A DNA stretch of 64,000 nt from Cryphonectria parasitica EP155 (lineage: Eukaryota; Ascomycota; Sordariomycetes; Diaporthales; Cryphonectriaceae). A program made the translations under genes and the position numbers. Shown one piece after another: positions 22,934 through 35,486 of the stretch; within the stretch, counting starts at the first letter, position 1, and each line of letters opens with the position of its first letter. The notes below the pieces were generated by a model that saw nothing but the letters and a program-made list of their open reading frames with translations, was not told the origin of the DNA and did not search any database. The DNA is taken from the NCBI RefSeq assembly GCF_011745365.1, contig NW_024468909.1:372001-436000 (forward strand), in the 5' to 3' direction.

Positions 22934-25449
22934 TCACGATATCACAATCGTCCCATTCAGCCTGAAATCCCGACTGCTCGCCCCCACAAACAAATCATAC
23001 TCCCCCTTGGCCAGCCTCCACTGCTGCGCCACCACATCCCAAACGCTCAAGTCCCTCCTCGTGAGCTCAAACACAGCCTGCCGTGCCTCGCCAGGCGCCA
23101 GGGGCCCGACTCGCTGGAACCCGCGCAGCTGGCGCACCGGGGTGTCCTCGACGGGAATGCTCACGTACAGCTGAGCAATCTCGGCGCCCGAGACGGAGCC
23201 CGTGTTCTCGACGGTGCACTTGACTGTGGCGAGGACATCCCATAGCTGGGGGTGGCCGCCCTGGACGATGGCCACAGCTGGGTCGGGATACTCTGACAAT
23301 GTGGCGGTGGTGGTGTTGTCAGTCGTAGTAGTAGTAGTAGTAGTAGTCGTAGTAGTGGCGACGGCGGCAAGATTGACGAGACCAGCAGAGAGTCCCGAGT
23401 ACGCAAAAGTGGTATACGACAGTCCAAAGCCAAACTCAAACTGCGGCTCGATGCCCTCGCGGTCAAAGGCGCGGTAGTCGACAAAGACGCCCTCGGTGAA
23501 ATTGATGCTGGGGAAGTAATCCCACGAGATGGTCGAGTTGAGAAGGGTCCCGTAGTCGGACTCGTTCTTGGCGACGGTGTAAGGGAGGCGGCCGCTGGGG
23601 TTGATGTCGCCGTAGAGAACAGAGACGAGGCTGCGGCCGGTCTCTTGGCCTGGGAGGCCGGCGTAGAGGACGGCGGTGACGTTGGGGTTGTCGATCCACT
23701 CGTCGACGACACGAATACCTGAAGGTGTGTTAAAAATGACTGACTACAAAGGGAAAAATGGATAGAAAGACACGAGATAGAAGAGAGACTCACCCGCGTT
23801 ATGAATAATCACAATCGTGCTGGTGCAGTTCTTGGCCACATTCTTGACCAGGTTATCACTAAACTCATCCTTCAACGTCGTCCTGTCAAACGACTCGGAG
23901 GCATACGAGTTGATAAAGACAAGACAGTGCTCAGCATTCGAGTAAGCAGGAGAAGGCGCCTCGGACCAAAAGTCCCACCGCAGCGTGCCTCGATCCCGTG
24001 CAATCCGCTCCGAGATGGCCATGAACGGGTCGATCACGTACGAAGGGGTATTGCTGCCTGAACCACCGCCCGTGATTTGGGTTCCGTTGAGCGTGTTCCA
24101 GCCAAAATTCACCTCGTAGCCGCCGCCAAAGCGCAGGTAGTTCTCCCAGGGCGAGGCCTTGACGACGGCGTCGTAGCCATAAATGGCCAGAAATCGAGGC
24201 TTCTGGAAGGGAAGGGTCGCGTTGACGTTCTTGACCAGAACCGTCCCCGCCGCGCCGATCTGGTGGATGAGGTCGGCGTGGTCCAACGACTGTGCGTCGA
24301 CTGCAAAGTGCTTCTGGGTGTTGGTGTAGATGGACGGGACCGGGTACGAGTACGCCTGGTCGAGCAGGTGCAGGCTGGCCAGGACGCGCGTCGCCATGTC
24401 GTCGAGCCTCTCCGCACTAACAGAGCCATTGCGGACAGCCTCGGTAAGGTTGGCGCCCCAGAAACCCCCATCCGGCATGACGAGGTCCAGACCGGCGTTG
24501 GCAGAGGCGACACCCGTGTGCTGGGCAGCCCAGTCGCTGACGACAAATCCTTCAAAGCCCAGCTCCGTCTTGAGAATCCCGTTGAGGAGCTTTGAGTTCT
24601 GGCACGCGTACGACTGGTTCGCCCTGTTGTACCCACACAGCACGGCCCCGGCGCCCTCGCGCAGGGCATTCATGAACGGGAACGCATACAGCTCGTGCAG
24701 CGTCCTGTCGTCCACGTCCGAGCTCATGGCCTCGCCCGCGTCCGTCAGCGTGCGCCGGAACTCCTGCTCATTGAACAGCCAGTGCTTGGGCGTCGCGATC
24801 ACCCCGCGCTCCTGGATGCCCCTCGTGATCGCGCCCATGCCGATGCCGGACAGGTACGGGTCGTTGCTCAGCCCTTCCCAGTTGCGCCCTGCCCTGGCCA
24901 TCCGCCCCAGCGGGCCTGCTACGGGGCCGAGCGCCACGTTGATCCCCTTGGCGTGGTACTCCTCGCCCAGCGCCACGCCGTACTTGTACATCAGGTCGGG
25001 ATCAAACGTGGCGCCGACGTGGATGCCCGCTGGAAACGAGGACACGAACTCCTGGCCGCGGATGCCGTCGGGCGCGTCGGAGAGGCACAGCGCGGGAATG
25101 CCGAGGCGGTCTACGGAGCCCGTGGTGCCGATGCATTGGCCTGTGAAGCCGCGGGTGAGGTTGGACTTTTCCTCCAGGGTCATCTGGGCCACGAGGGCTT
25201 TGGCGGTTTTGTAGGCCGCTGCCCATTGCGTGGTGGAGGAGCCATTGCCGATGGCTGTGTGAAAGTGTGTGTCAGTCTTGGACGTTTGAGGTGATGGGTA
25301 TTATTCGGTTTTCTCTTTGACCTACGACTTGGATATACAGGTGGGCTGAGACCGTAGTACGGCACCTCTGAAGGAGCCTCTGTGCTGTTCGTCTGGGCCA
25401 ACGCCAAGCTGGCTTGAAGGGCAGCGAAGAGGGGAGTGTGCACCTTCAT
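22934..25449 (-). CDS. Secreted GH3 beta-glucosidase, second gene
   Basis: Exons in coding order 25449..25326, 25254..23794 and 23718..22934 give 789 residues. Residues 1-18 (MKVHTPLFAALQASLALA) are a signal peptide. Landmarks are [55 protein letters not shown], and the nucleophile Asp at about 282 in GFVVSDWAAQH. The likely acid/base Glu is near 495 in YASESFDR. YAGLPGQETGRSLVSVLYG and [13 protein letters not shown] follow, then a fibronectin III-like domain near the end. It would release glucose from short beta-glucans outside the cell. Between the second catalytic domain and the FnIII module a run of Thr codons made of ACT repeats (23324-23352 region) forms an O-glycosylation-prone linker. 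A TATATAAG lies 132 bp upstream of the start (minus strand, 25582-25589). It differs clearly from the GH3 at 5.3 kb in length and sequence, so it is not a recent duplicate. Confidence 0.95.
23322..23353. repeat. Trinucleotide (GTA/ACT) microsatellite in GH3 coding sequence
   Basis: Encodes about eleven consecutive Thr residues on the minus strand, just before the fibronectin III-like domain. In-frame length changes would alter only the linker. Confidence 0.9.
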
Positions 25450-28400
25450 CTTGCTGAGAGGAAGAGGCAGTTGGCCAGAACAGGAACGAACTTGCAGGGA
25501 CAAGACGATGACAACTCCTCCTCGAGCCTTGCTAAAGAGCTAGCACTCGTGGGCCATGAGTAGACCCAAAACTCCCCAGACTTATATATCAGAAAAAGCC
25601 AAGGCAGCGAGGGGGGGAAATCTAATCAGCCCGCCCACATCGACTGCAAGTATATCTCCTATATAGTATCATAGCAGGATTCCCTCTGGTCCCACAGATA
25701 CGGTGGTAATCATTCCACCATCGACCTTGTCACAAAGTGGTGATCTCACCATAACAAACACACGCTCTCCGCACCGCGATGCCGCACAAACAATATCGCG
25801 GGGTTGGAATCACTGGAAATGGGGCCGACGGGCGGGGGCGCCATATCTTGGCACAACGCTCTAAGTGGGAATCGTTACCATACTTCTACTACGTAGCATG
25901 GGGGAGAACATGCCGTTTTGTCGCCTGCGAGGTCCGAGAATGGCGGGGCACAAAGGTCCGATGATACCATACCGTAGAATAGTAATTCCAAAGCAAAGGG
26001 GAAAGAAAACAGCTGGAAGATGCACGACTCGATCTCGCCTTTTTCTTGGCTGGTCACTTGATCCCCAGCGTCGTTGTCTCCTTTGCGCAGCCATCGCCGC
26101 TTTGGAACTTTCATCAATGAGAAAGATGAGGTGCAGGACTCCAAGTGAGTGAACTGAGTGTGTGTGTATACGTAATGTAGTCTTGATCGAGATCGACTCT
26201 TGCTATCGTAAGGAGATAAATAATTACTGTAGATGTCTAATGCATTATTTGAATGGCGTGACGGTGGGATGAAGTTGCTTCATCGGATAATCTTCGGTAG
26301 ACATGACCAAGTTATGCTTTCTCTGTCCTTGAAGCCGTCCTTTTTGTTGACTGTGCTTGCTCCTTTGCTTTTAACTAATTCATTGTATTCTGTCTCTTCT
26401 CTCTTTGTTGCTTTTTCCTTGTTCTGGGCAAGGAAATAGCGGTGTAAGGCGGCTGTCAACTTTCTGGCTGAGCCACTTCCTCTGGCGGGTTGTTTTCTGA
26501 CCATGATTACTCCAAATCTTTCTTCCCCTGCTTTGCTCGTACCGTATTGGTATAATTTTGAAATAATCTGTTCTCTACAATTCTAATGGTCCGTCCCTGA
26601 ACTACTTGTAGACTTTCATGGCAGAAGGACTGACTGACCATGTTTGAGAAGGATCTTGTCCATAGCATCCTGGGTGTACTATCTCAGATGCAGCGGTACG
26701 ATTTGGGCACCGAGAAAGGCAAGGCATGCTCTATTTCCCGTCGGTGAATGCTGTCAACAGACATATAAGAGAGCAAGAACCACTTATACGACTTATCAGC
26801 TCGAGTGGCTATAAACCTCTCAGCAACTCATTATAGCCTTGAAGAGTCAAGCCAGGACGCGGCCAGCGAGCCTTGCTGGGGTCTTGAATTGGGACAAGCA
26901 ACCTGGGTCGTGCCACCGTTGAGATGACTGTTGTCTGGATTCTCAATGCTGCTTGCGACGAGGCGCACCAGTGCCATGTCACAGGATTGTGCGATTGTCC
27001 CATTTATTGCACTGGGGCAGAGTATTGATTGTCCGTGCGAGAGAGAGAGAGAGAGAGAGAGAGACATACCAGAGCCTCGGGCAGACAATCGACGACACCA
27101 AGCTGATTTCTGGTCTACAATTACCTGACGCTGAACTCAATAGCTATCTGCCTTGTCAAAGCACACTCATTCGATTGGGAAAGTATGTCATCGTCACTCT
27201 GATGGCCTTCAAGAGCACACAAACCTGCAAGGCCAGATGAAGAAACGACTTCAAATCCTCCATTCTGCAGCACATCCCGGCCAGGTACAGCATGACATCC
27301 AAATTCGAGGCTGCACGAGCACCAGGTCCGGCCATCGTATACCAGTCAGTCCCTCGCGTGGGCGATGCCATGGCGCGTTGCCCGGCCAGCTTCCGACAAC
27401 CCCAAGAGGCAGCACAGCAGATGGTCCCGTCCGTTTATCTGCTCTGGCTGTCTGTCGTGGCAGATGGCCGAGCCCCGATCTTCCACAGATTAATGACCGC
27501 CGCCGCCGCCCCGTCGATCAGCCAGCCCAGCAGTGTAACGCAAGAAAGAAAAAGAGGTCACGCGGGGTACGATATAATTAGTGAATCTCGTACAACGCTG
27601 TTGAGGCGCCCGCTGCTGTTGTCGTCGTGGGGCCTACCACGGGCCTCGAGTCGTGGTCCACAGTACAGAACTAGGGAATACGGTGTGTATTTGACTCTCG
27701 TGTTGGTGTGGGTGGTTTGATTCTCTGCTGGAGCAGTGTAGCCTAGCGGATCCCTCGCCACATATCAGCCTTTACAACATGCTATAGCTGTCTGTTAATG
27801 AGAGGGATGTGTGTGTGTGTGTGTGTGTGTGGGCAGTGTCGATCATCCTGAAGCCACTGAGATTGCTGGAGCGCCTCTTCTGGTCCGCGATGTCGGCGGC
27901 GGCGGCGCCCTATCTGCAGTGATCTGCAACTGGCGGCAAGGCGCCCGACCCTCGGGGTGAGATCTGAGACAACAGCAACATTTGAAAGAATTGATCGTGA
28001 CACCGGCGCCCTGGCCTATGGTACTTTCAGTGCTGCGTTATTGCCAAACCACACGAACGCAGTGTTCAGCTCAGCATAGCTATCTCGTGGGCGTTCATAT
28101 GCAGCTGTTCTTAGGGATGCACAGAGGTAAATCTAGTTTAAAAGCACGTGGTCGGTGGGGGTCACATCGTTGTTTCCCAGTATAACTTGAGAATGCAATG
28201 GTGTATGACAATCCACATAGTACAGGACATAGCTCCTCGGCCAGATAGGCATGTCAAGCGTGTGTGGGAGGAAGAGAAAGAGAGAGCCGAGAGAACAGTG
28301 CTGCAGGCGTCATGAAGTGTTTGTAGACAGACCCACTGGCGCGGTTGGTCGACCAAACAAAGCATGTGGCCACTCTGCCACTGTCCCCAGACGCGGATCT

Positions 28401-29083
28401 TAATCTCGGGGTCGATCTTCTGGGCATGCTGTAGCACGGCCAGGGCCAGCAGCGCCTGTACTGGTGCTGCTTACCGGATACTGTCATGACTGTACAGTAC
28501 AAACGATGAATACTTCTTTACAAGCCCACCGAGCATTGTGTGAGATAAATACGTAAAGGGGTCAATTTTAGCAATAAATATATTCTGCTAGCCCAAGCCC
28601 TTGTCACAAATACATGCTGCCTTCCAACCGATCGTGGTGGTGGGAAATTCCAGCCCCCAGTGATCAGCGCAGTGTGAACTGCTCACAGAACCATCCCATT
28701 TCGGATAGCCTATTGCTTTTGTCAATTCTTGTCAGCCCTGCTGAACAAATCTTTGGGTGATTGGCAGTGCAGGGCGCCAAATCAGATAGCCGGAAGGGGA
28801 ACAGTCTGGACCATTCACTTTGCTATGATACGGTACTAGTAGTAGAACAGATTTTTCTTATTCTTTTTCTCGCTCTTCTGACCCGAGATCTCGTGGCGGT
28901 CAGCTGAGGGAATTCCGGGTTTCCGGGTTTCCAGGTACAAGTAGCTCAATAATAACCTGCATGGCCGGACTTGGCTTTCACGGGTCGAGTCGGACAGCAG
29001 AGGAGATGATACTTCTAGCCTTTCAGCTACTGATACTGCTAACATTAGCTCTGGTCTGTGTCACTTTTTTTCCGTCTGTGTCT

Positions 29084-29115
<32 letters not shown>

Positions 29116-29811
29116 TCTTGTGTCGGCCTACGGATTTACAGTCTATGGCAACGTATCTAGTTCGCGCCAAATACTGTATGTACCAAAGTTACTGTACAGT
29201 ACAGTAGATACAGTCAGTAGTGGCGACTCTACGGATCCGCACGAACTGGTCTCGCGGGTCTAGGGAATCCCGAACAAGCGAGACTATTCGATATCGACCG
29301 ACCTTCCGGATACATTTGCACATTGTACAGTCAGTCGTAATACATAGTATATCCAGCACATACCATCAATGCACGGCATATTACGGAGCATAGATGCTTG
29401 TACGCAATAGATAGAGCGGGGGGGAAAGGGAAGGGGAAACCAGCCACTATACTGTACTATGGACAACGATTTGAGCCTTGACCACACAGGTATAGAGAAG
29501 GGAAAAAAAGAGCTTGCGCCGGCCGGTGGCGAGATGGGTGGGCCAGTATCAGATTTGCCCCGTCGATCAGGGACCGGGCCATCTACCATAGTATCATGTC
29601 ACCACCGTCTCATTCCCCCAGAATGATTGGATGTAACCTCTTGTTCTTCTTTCCCACACATCCTCATCGATTCCTGGGTCCAATTGGGTCTTATCGAAAG
29701 AGAGGTGAGATCGACAGCGGGGTGGGCCAAGGGCTCATACAAACAGTCAGTTTGAATATCTCCGGTCTCATCTCCCCCGCCAGTCCCAATCCCAGCACAA
29801 GGAAAGAGGGG

Positions 29812-29816
<5 letters not shown>

Positions 29817-29850
<34 letters not shown>
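29817..29850. repeat. GA microsatellite
   Basis: About seventeen GA units in the gene-poor region. Confidence 0.9.
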
Positions 29851-29854
<4 letters not shown>

Positions 29855-31341
29855 GAAAGGTTGAATGGCGATCCGATCTAGGAAGGATGCTTGCCGTATG
29901 TACTGTACTCAAAGAACGGTTCCAAGGGGTTCTTTGGAAGGGGGAAGTCTGAATGACAGGATGCTGAGACATGAGGGCGGTTGTGGGGTAGACGCCCAGC
30001 TTAGACTTGAGGTGAGGCGAGAAGGGCCCTGCCAAATCTTTCTCATCTGAATTATCTCGACTAGCCAACTATATTGGAGGTACCATAGTACACGCAGTAC
30101 CTTTGTCGATCCCTCGCCTTGGTCTTAAGTCTCTGGTGAGGCGAGGAATACTATGTCTATGGGTAAAGGAAGCGGAAAGATGCGCATAATCAGTACGGGT
30201 CTCGAATAGAAATCTGGATAGGTCGTCACAGCAAAGCCTCAGGCACACAAGACAATTGGGAGGATTGCATGAATTGGTGATATTATAGTCATAGAAGGAC
30301 TTTCTCACTCACCCAGGATAATCTTTTAGAGTACCATAAAATAATAAGACAGGGCTGAGAATGAGAAGGGAGTAGTGGAAGGAAGAAGTAATACCGTGTC
30401 AGCCTGTCTTATCCAGCGATCCTACAGCTATAGCACCATACATGAATACACACACCACCATACATTTTACTGGCTCCTCTACGATCAAAAGTCCCCTTTG
30501 AGATTACGACCCTATCCCCAGATTCCTCACATGAAAAACGCTAAAAAAAAAAATCGCTGTCCGAGGTGGGACCTGTAAGGGGTGCCTATCGAGAAGGGTT
30601 AGGGCTATAGTGGACATTCTACTGCATCTGGCCCCCATCAACATTTGACTACCCCAAGCACACCGCTGAAGGGAAAGATCTCAGGGTCTGGTCCTACTAT
30701 TTACCCAGGCGGGCCTAGTCAATCGCGCACCGGACCATGGCGCGATCGCTGTGTTCAATGTACCCACCGCCTAAGTGCTGACTTTGATTTTGGGGGGAAA
30801 AGTCACACACAGAGGGAATGTGTAAGGAAAAAGATCACTGTTGCTGACTGGGGGGCAAAGAGGATTTGTCCTTCAGGGTGTGTGAGTGTATGGCGTGTGT
30901 CTGGACCCCTGGAGTGTCCCGGCGCTGGAAACCCCCCGGAACCAGCCCTGTCCCGGGGATCTTTTGATGCAGGGTCCACTACTACTTGGCCTCTTAGCGT
31001 GACTACAGGCACGGATTGGTAGGGCCATGTTAGGTGCCAGGGCAACACTACTATGGTACACGCAGCCCCTGGCCCCATGAGGTAGTAATTAGGGTGTACA
31101 TACTGTATGGTAGCATTGGCGTCGTTAGAAGTGCCCTACCAAGTGCTTACCCCAAACAGTAACGGTACAGTACAGTTGTCGCGGTGAGAGACAGAGTACT
31201 CTGGGGGCCTTCTGAAAACAGGGTCCCCACCGCCATACAGAAGAAGTGTGTATGGATTAGTCTCGCGCATGTAATTGCTACTCGACTCAGGTGCTCGCGA
31301 GACTCACCGATTTATTCCTACTTTGCTCTCTCTCGCCCGCT

Positions 31342-31366
31342 TTCTCTCTCTCTCTCTCTCTCTCTC
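31342..31366. repeat. CT microsatellite upstream of F-box gene
   Basis: CT run about 600 bp upstream of the F-box/WD40 start codon, in its probable promoter. Confidence 0.85.
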
Positions 31367-31968
31367 GCATCTCCTACAATTATTATAATCCATTCATTCA
31401 TTCTTCCCTTTGTGGTCACTGTACTCACACTCTCTTATTATTTTAATTCCTTCTCTTATTCGTCGTACACATGTGCCAGGACTGTGTCGTCGATCCATCA
31501 TAACAACAACGGACTCTGTCCTGCTTGTCAACCTCGGCTTTGTGTTCTCTTGGACTGGATCGTCTGAGTTCTACGCCGCTGTTCCCTATCGCGCTGCAGT
31601 GCGTTCCTCCTCGTTGTTGCCGACCACCACCGACCGCCTCCGACTGCGCTTCGACCGCCTTTTCCCCCACGCCCCTCCTATTATATACCCTCCTCGTCTC
31701 GTTCAGTCCGATCTGGTCTGGTCCGGTCCAGTCCCGTATTCAGCCCTTATCTACTCTCGTCTCTCTTGCGTCCTCTCGTCGTTACCAACCACCTAGGAAG
31801 AGACACACACAACGGGACGGAACGAGACCGGCAGCGACCGGCTGACTGACGAGAAGGGAACGAGAAGGAGGAAGACCATACGAGACGACGGTCTACGCCT
31901 CTTCTCTTGATCGGTCGTCGTCGTCATCGTCGTGCAACAAACCCGCGAGGCACCCTTCTCCCACGACC

Positions 31969-34827
31969 ATGACCTCCTCGACACGTCGCATCTTTCCCAT
32001 AGCTGACTGGGCTTCAGCCCAGGAGGCGCTCTATCCAGAGAGGGATAATGACTCCTCCATCGACACCCTACCTTGCCCAACCAAGCACAGCGAGCGCTCC
32101 GTCTCTGTCTCCGTCTCAGCCCTTTCCTCGGCCTCTGTCGCGTCTCCTGCTCCCCGCCGATCTGCGACCAAGAGACTCCGGAGCATGTCTCTGTCATGGA
32201 GACCCAAGTCCGTCGCCCTCTTGCCGCCCGGCGACCTCGAATCGAGATTTCACAACCTGTCTTTGAAACGCATCCACACCGAAGCCGAACAGGCGCAGGC
32301 GCAGGCACAAGATCCTTTGGCCTCCTTTGAAAGCTGGTCTGGGTTCACCGCTCCACTGGGAGGAAACTCCACCAGCAGAAGCAGCCATGGTGACTACGGA
32401 ACGCAAGGGCCTCTTCCTCCTCCACTACCGCCACAACAACAGCAACAAGACATGGTGATGCCCTACAAGGGCAAGGGCAAGAAGTCCATGAGTGGCATGT
32501 GGCGGCGCGCGTCGGTTTCCATCAAGGGGCTGGTCCATCGTCGAACCTCGATTGCTACCGAGACGCTGGACGAGCCTTACGAGATCACCACTTCCAAGAG
32601 GCAGCAGCGGTTCAGCCACGTCCCTTCCCGTTCTCATCACCTGTTCCCCGGCAGTAGCAACAGCAACAACCCTTCCTCCTCCTCGTCCAACAACCACAAC
32701 AATGCTCCAGCCTCACCTTCTTCTCCTGCTACCTCGCCTCGTTCTGGTTATTATGCAGAGCAGCAGCAACAACATCAGTCGTCGGCTCGTCCTACGACAA
32801 GCCATACCATCAACGCGACTTGGCACCGTCTAAGGAATGCAACCAGTTTCAGACACTCAAGGGTTCTCTACGGTGACTTCTCCCTGCCCCAGCACGGCCA
32901 GCAGCAGCTCTCACCCTCTTCCTTCTCATCTTCATCATCATCACCAACACAAACAGAAGAAGACGACAGCAGAAACAACAACAACAACAACCACTACTAC
33001 CTGCCACACTCTGTGCCAAGACCAGGTCTGGGCAACGAGCCGCCTGTCATCCCGCGCAACACAGGCTCAGGAGCACGGGCGGCTGTTGCTGCATGGCAGC
33101 ACGAGATGTTCTCTACAACTGCTAGCCCGCTCCGCAACAAGAGGCTGACGCTCGATTCCGCCCAGAATGACAGGGAGAGCGGCATAGGCATTGCGGTCAC
33201 CAGTACCGACCCGGTCGCCGACGCGGTCCAGGACCTCGATATGGTCACGCCCGACGGCGAGGTGGTCTTGGGTGCCTGTGCCCCCAACAGGGTCGACTTC
33301 ATCAGCAGGCTGCCCGTCGAGCTGGCAATCCAGGTGCTTGCCCATCTCGACGCCGCGGGACTTGCCATCGCCAGCCGCATCTCCACGCGCTGGCACGACG
33401 TCACCTCCCTCCAGCACATCTGGCGGGACTCGTACCTGCGTGAGAAGACGGGCACCTTTGCCACCAGCGAGCCCATCAGGCAGGGCACAGGGCTCGGTGT
33501 GCCTCTGAGTCGGCCCAACATGGACTGGAAGGATGCCTACCGCGCAACCGAAGAGCTGGCCAAGAGGTGGAGGAACGGTAAGGCGACCTCGATCTATCTG
33601 CACGGCCATTCAGATAGCATCTATTGCCTTCAGTTTGACGAGTACGTTTGCCTCTTTTTTTTTTTTTTTTTCTTCTTTCTTCTCACAGTTTACCTTGAAA
33701 CGTGTGTCGGGGCGGGATTCACTCTTCGAAAAAAAAAAAAAAAAAAAAAATGTTTACTGACTGTATTCGCTTTCGTTTTCTACTACTACAGGCAGAAGAT
33801 CATCACTGGGTCGCGCGACAAGACGATCCGGATATGGGACATGAAGACCATGACCTGCAAGGTGGTCATCGGCCCACCCGAGGTGGTCAAGAGCAATGCC
33901 ATCCTCTGCGACAGCGAGGGCAAGCCAACGCACTCGGCCACGTTTGAGCCACATATCGGGGCAGATGCTCGCTCCAAACGTGTCACGTCGGTGCCGACAA
34001 CGATGGCGTTCCCGACACACCACAAGGCCTCGATCCTCTGTCTACAGTATGACGAGGACATACTGGTTACGGGCAGCTCGGACGCGTCGTGCATCGTCTA
34101 CGACATGAAGGGCGGGTACCGGCCGATTAGGCGGCTGCGGCATCACACGGCAGCAGTGCTGGACCTCTGCTTCGACGACAAGTACATTGTGACGTGCTCC
34201 AAGGACATCAGCATTTGCGTGTGGGACCGGGCGACGGGCGAGCTCCTCAAGCAGCTCCGGGGCCACAGCGGGCCGGTGAATGCAGTGCAGATGCGCGGCA
34301 ACACGATTGTGAGCTGCAGCGGCGACTTTCGGGTCAAGCTGTGGAACATCGAGACGGGCAAGCAGATTCGCGAATTCCAGGGCCACACCAAGGGCCTGGC
34401 GTGCTGCCAGTTCTCCGAGGACGGGCGGTACGTGGCCAGCGCAGGCAACGACAAGGTGATCCGCATCTGGGACGCCAACACGGGCGAGTGCCTGCGGGAG
34501 ATGAAGGCCCACGAGAGCCTGGTCCGGTCGCTCCATATCGACAGCGTCTCGGGCAGGCTCGTGTCGGGCTCATACGACACGGACATCAAGGTGTTCGACA
34601 TGGAGACGGGGCGACAGCTGCTGGACTTTCCTAGGTGGCATGCCAGCTGGGTACTGAGTGCCAAGAGCGATTACCGGCGTATCGTGTCTACAGGACAAGA
34701 TCCTAAGATTCTCGTCATGGATTTCGGTGCTGGCATCCCGGGCATCGAGCAGCTGGAAAGCTGCCCACAGCAGCGCAAGGTGGAAGAGGTGAAGCCCGAC
34801 CCTCTCGACCACGGAGGATATATCTGA
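31969..34827 (+). CDS. F-box and WD40-repeat protein, SCF ubiquitin-ligase substrate receptor (FWD-1/beta-TrCP-like)
   Basis: Exons 31969..33641 and 33792..34827 give 902 residues. The first 440 residues are low-complexity (Ser, Asn, Gln, Pro-rich) and probably disordered. An F-box follows at about 443-490 (FISRLPVELAIQVLAHLD to HIWRDSYL). From about 545 there are seven WD40 repeats, each with a GH-start and WD-type end, e.g. GSRDKTIRIWD, CSKDISICVWD, CSGDFRVKLWN and GNDKVIRIWD. The F-box would bind Skp1 and the propeller a phosphodegron. The order of long disordered N-terminus, central F-box and C-terminal propeller resembles Neurospora FWD-1, which targets the clock protein FRQ, more than the shorter sulfur regulator sconB/Met30. 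The orthology is inference. The intron (33642..33791) is exactly 150 bp with no in-frame stop, so it can be retained; its removal restores a normal first WD repeat. Confidence 0.85.
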   Translation: MTSSTRRIFPIADWASAQEALYPERDNDSSIDTLPCPTKHSERSVSVSVSALSSASVASPAPRRSATKRLRSMSLSWRPKSVALLPPGDLESRFHNLSLKRIHTEAEQAQAQAQDPLASFESWSGFTAPLGGNSTSRSSHGDYGTQGPLPPPLPPQQQQQDMVMPYKGKGKKSMSGMWRRASVSIKGLVHRRTSIATETLDEPYEITTSKRQQRFSHVPSRSHHLFPGSSNSNNPSSSSSNNHNNAPASPSSPATSPRSGYYAEQQQQHQSSARPTTSHTINATWHRLRNATSFRHSRVLYGDFSLPQHGQQQLSPSSFSSSSSSPTQTEEDDSRNNNNNNHYYLPHSVPRPGLGNEPPVIPRNTGSGARAAVAAWQHEMFSTTASPLRNKRLTLDSAQNDRESGIGIAVTSTDPVADAVQDLDMVTPDGEVVLGACAPNRVDFISRLPVELAIQVLAHLDAAGLAIASRISTRWHDVTSLQHIWRDSYLREKTGTFATSEPIRQGTGLGVPLSRPNMDWKDAYRATEELAKRWRNGKATSIYLHGHSDSIYCLQFDEYVCLFFFFFFFFLLTVYLETCVGAGFTLRKKKKKKKCLLTVFAFVFYYYRQKIITGSRDKTIRIWDMKTMTCKVVIGPPEVVKSNAILCDSEGKPTHSATFEPHIGADARSKRVTSVPTTMAFPTHHKASILCLQYDEDILVTGSSDASCIVYDMKGGYRPIRRLRHHTAAVLDLCFDDKYIVTCSKDISICVWDRATGELLKQLRGHSGPVNAVQMRGNTIVSCSGDFRVKLWNIETGKQIREFQGHTKGLACCQFSEDGRYVASAGNDKVIRIWDANTGECLREMKAHESLVRSLHIDSVSGRLVSGSYDTDIKVFDMETGRQLLDFPRWHASWVLSAKSDYRRIVSTGQDPKILVMDFGAGIPGIEQLESCPQQRKVEEVKPDPLDHGGYI
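33729..33751. repeat. Poly-A homopolymer inside the F-box gene intron
   Basis: A run of about 21-22 A residues; a T run of about 17 lies at 33655-33671 in the same intron. Confidence 0.9.
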
Positions 34828-35455
34828 TACTACGTCAGAGTGGTCGAGTATTTCTACCAATGGTTGCGCCACACACACACACACAAGGATCATTGTATCA
34901 ATTATTGACTTGGGGCAGCATTTGATGTTGTTCTATCAGACAGGTGCAAGGACTCCTTCGTCTTAAGGGAAGAAGAATGGGGAAATGTTGGTGTAGTTTT
35001 GGACCCAGCAGCTTCGATTGTTCGGTTACCATGATTTGTTTATTTACTATCACACTGGGGGGATATCATTATAGCTGGTCTTCTGGAGACAACCACAGAC
35101 AACCAACCACTAGCATGTTCATTTAGCTTTCTGGGTCGTAGGTGTTCGGTTTATTTTCACCGCAAAGAGAAAGAGATAGCATCAATGGGTCACGACAAGA
35201 GATATGGCTGTTCTCAGACTCAAAGAAAGGGCACATAAGAGGGAGGGAAATTATGGGTGACGAGAGAGTATTATTTTCGTGTGATTATTCTTTTTGATTT
35301 CTCTTGTTCATCACTACCGGCAAGATTACGGTCATCAATCAATACTGTACACACACAACACAGTCGCTTAATTACCATCCCACGTTGATGCAGGCTATCC
35401 ATCAATGATACGACCATGCATACCGCCTGCGAACATGAACCTAACTGGTGACAGA

Positions 35456-35486
<31 letters not shown>

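Larger units (their letters stand above)
25450..31968. other. 6.5-kb region without a supported gene
   Basis: I find no reading frame with a recognisable domain, consistent splice sites or codon use like the neighbouring genes. It contains microsatellites (GA at 27039-27063, GT at 27808-27832, CT at 29090-29114, GA at 29817-29850, CT at 31342-31366), short TACTGTAC/GTACAGTAC palindromes (near 28490, 29190, 31165) and a CCGGGTTT tandem (28913-28936). The last 400-500 bp is pyrimidine-rich and is the likely promoter and leader of the F-box gene, with a TATATA at 31683-31688. Old gene relics or non-coding RNA genes cannot be excluded. Confidence 0.55.

Noticed and set aside
27156..27371. Minus-strand frame with a hydrophobic segment (LDVMLYLAGMCCRMEDL)
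   Set aside because: Short, no conserved motif, and the adjoining frames do not extend it through plausible splice sites.
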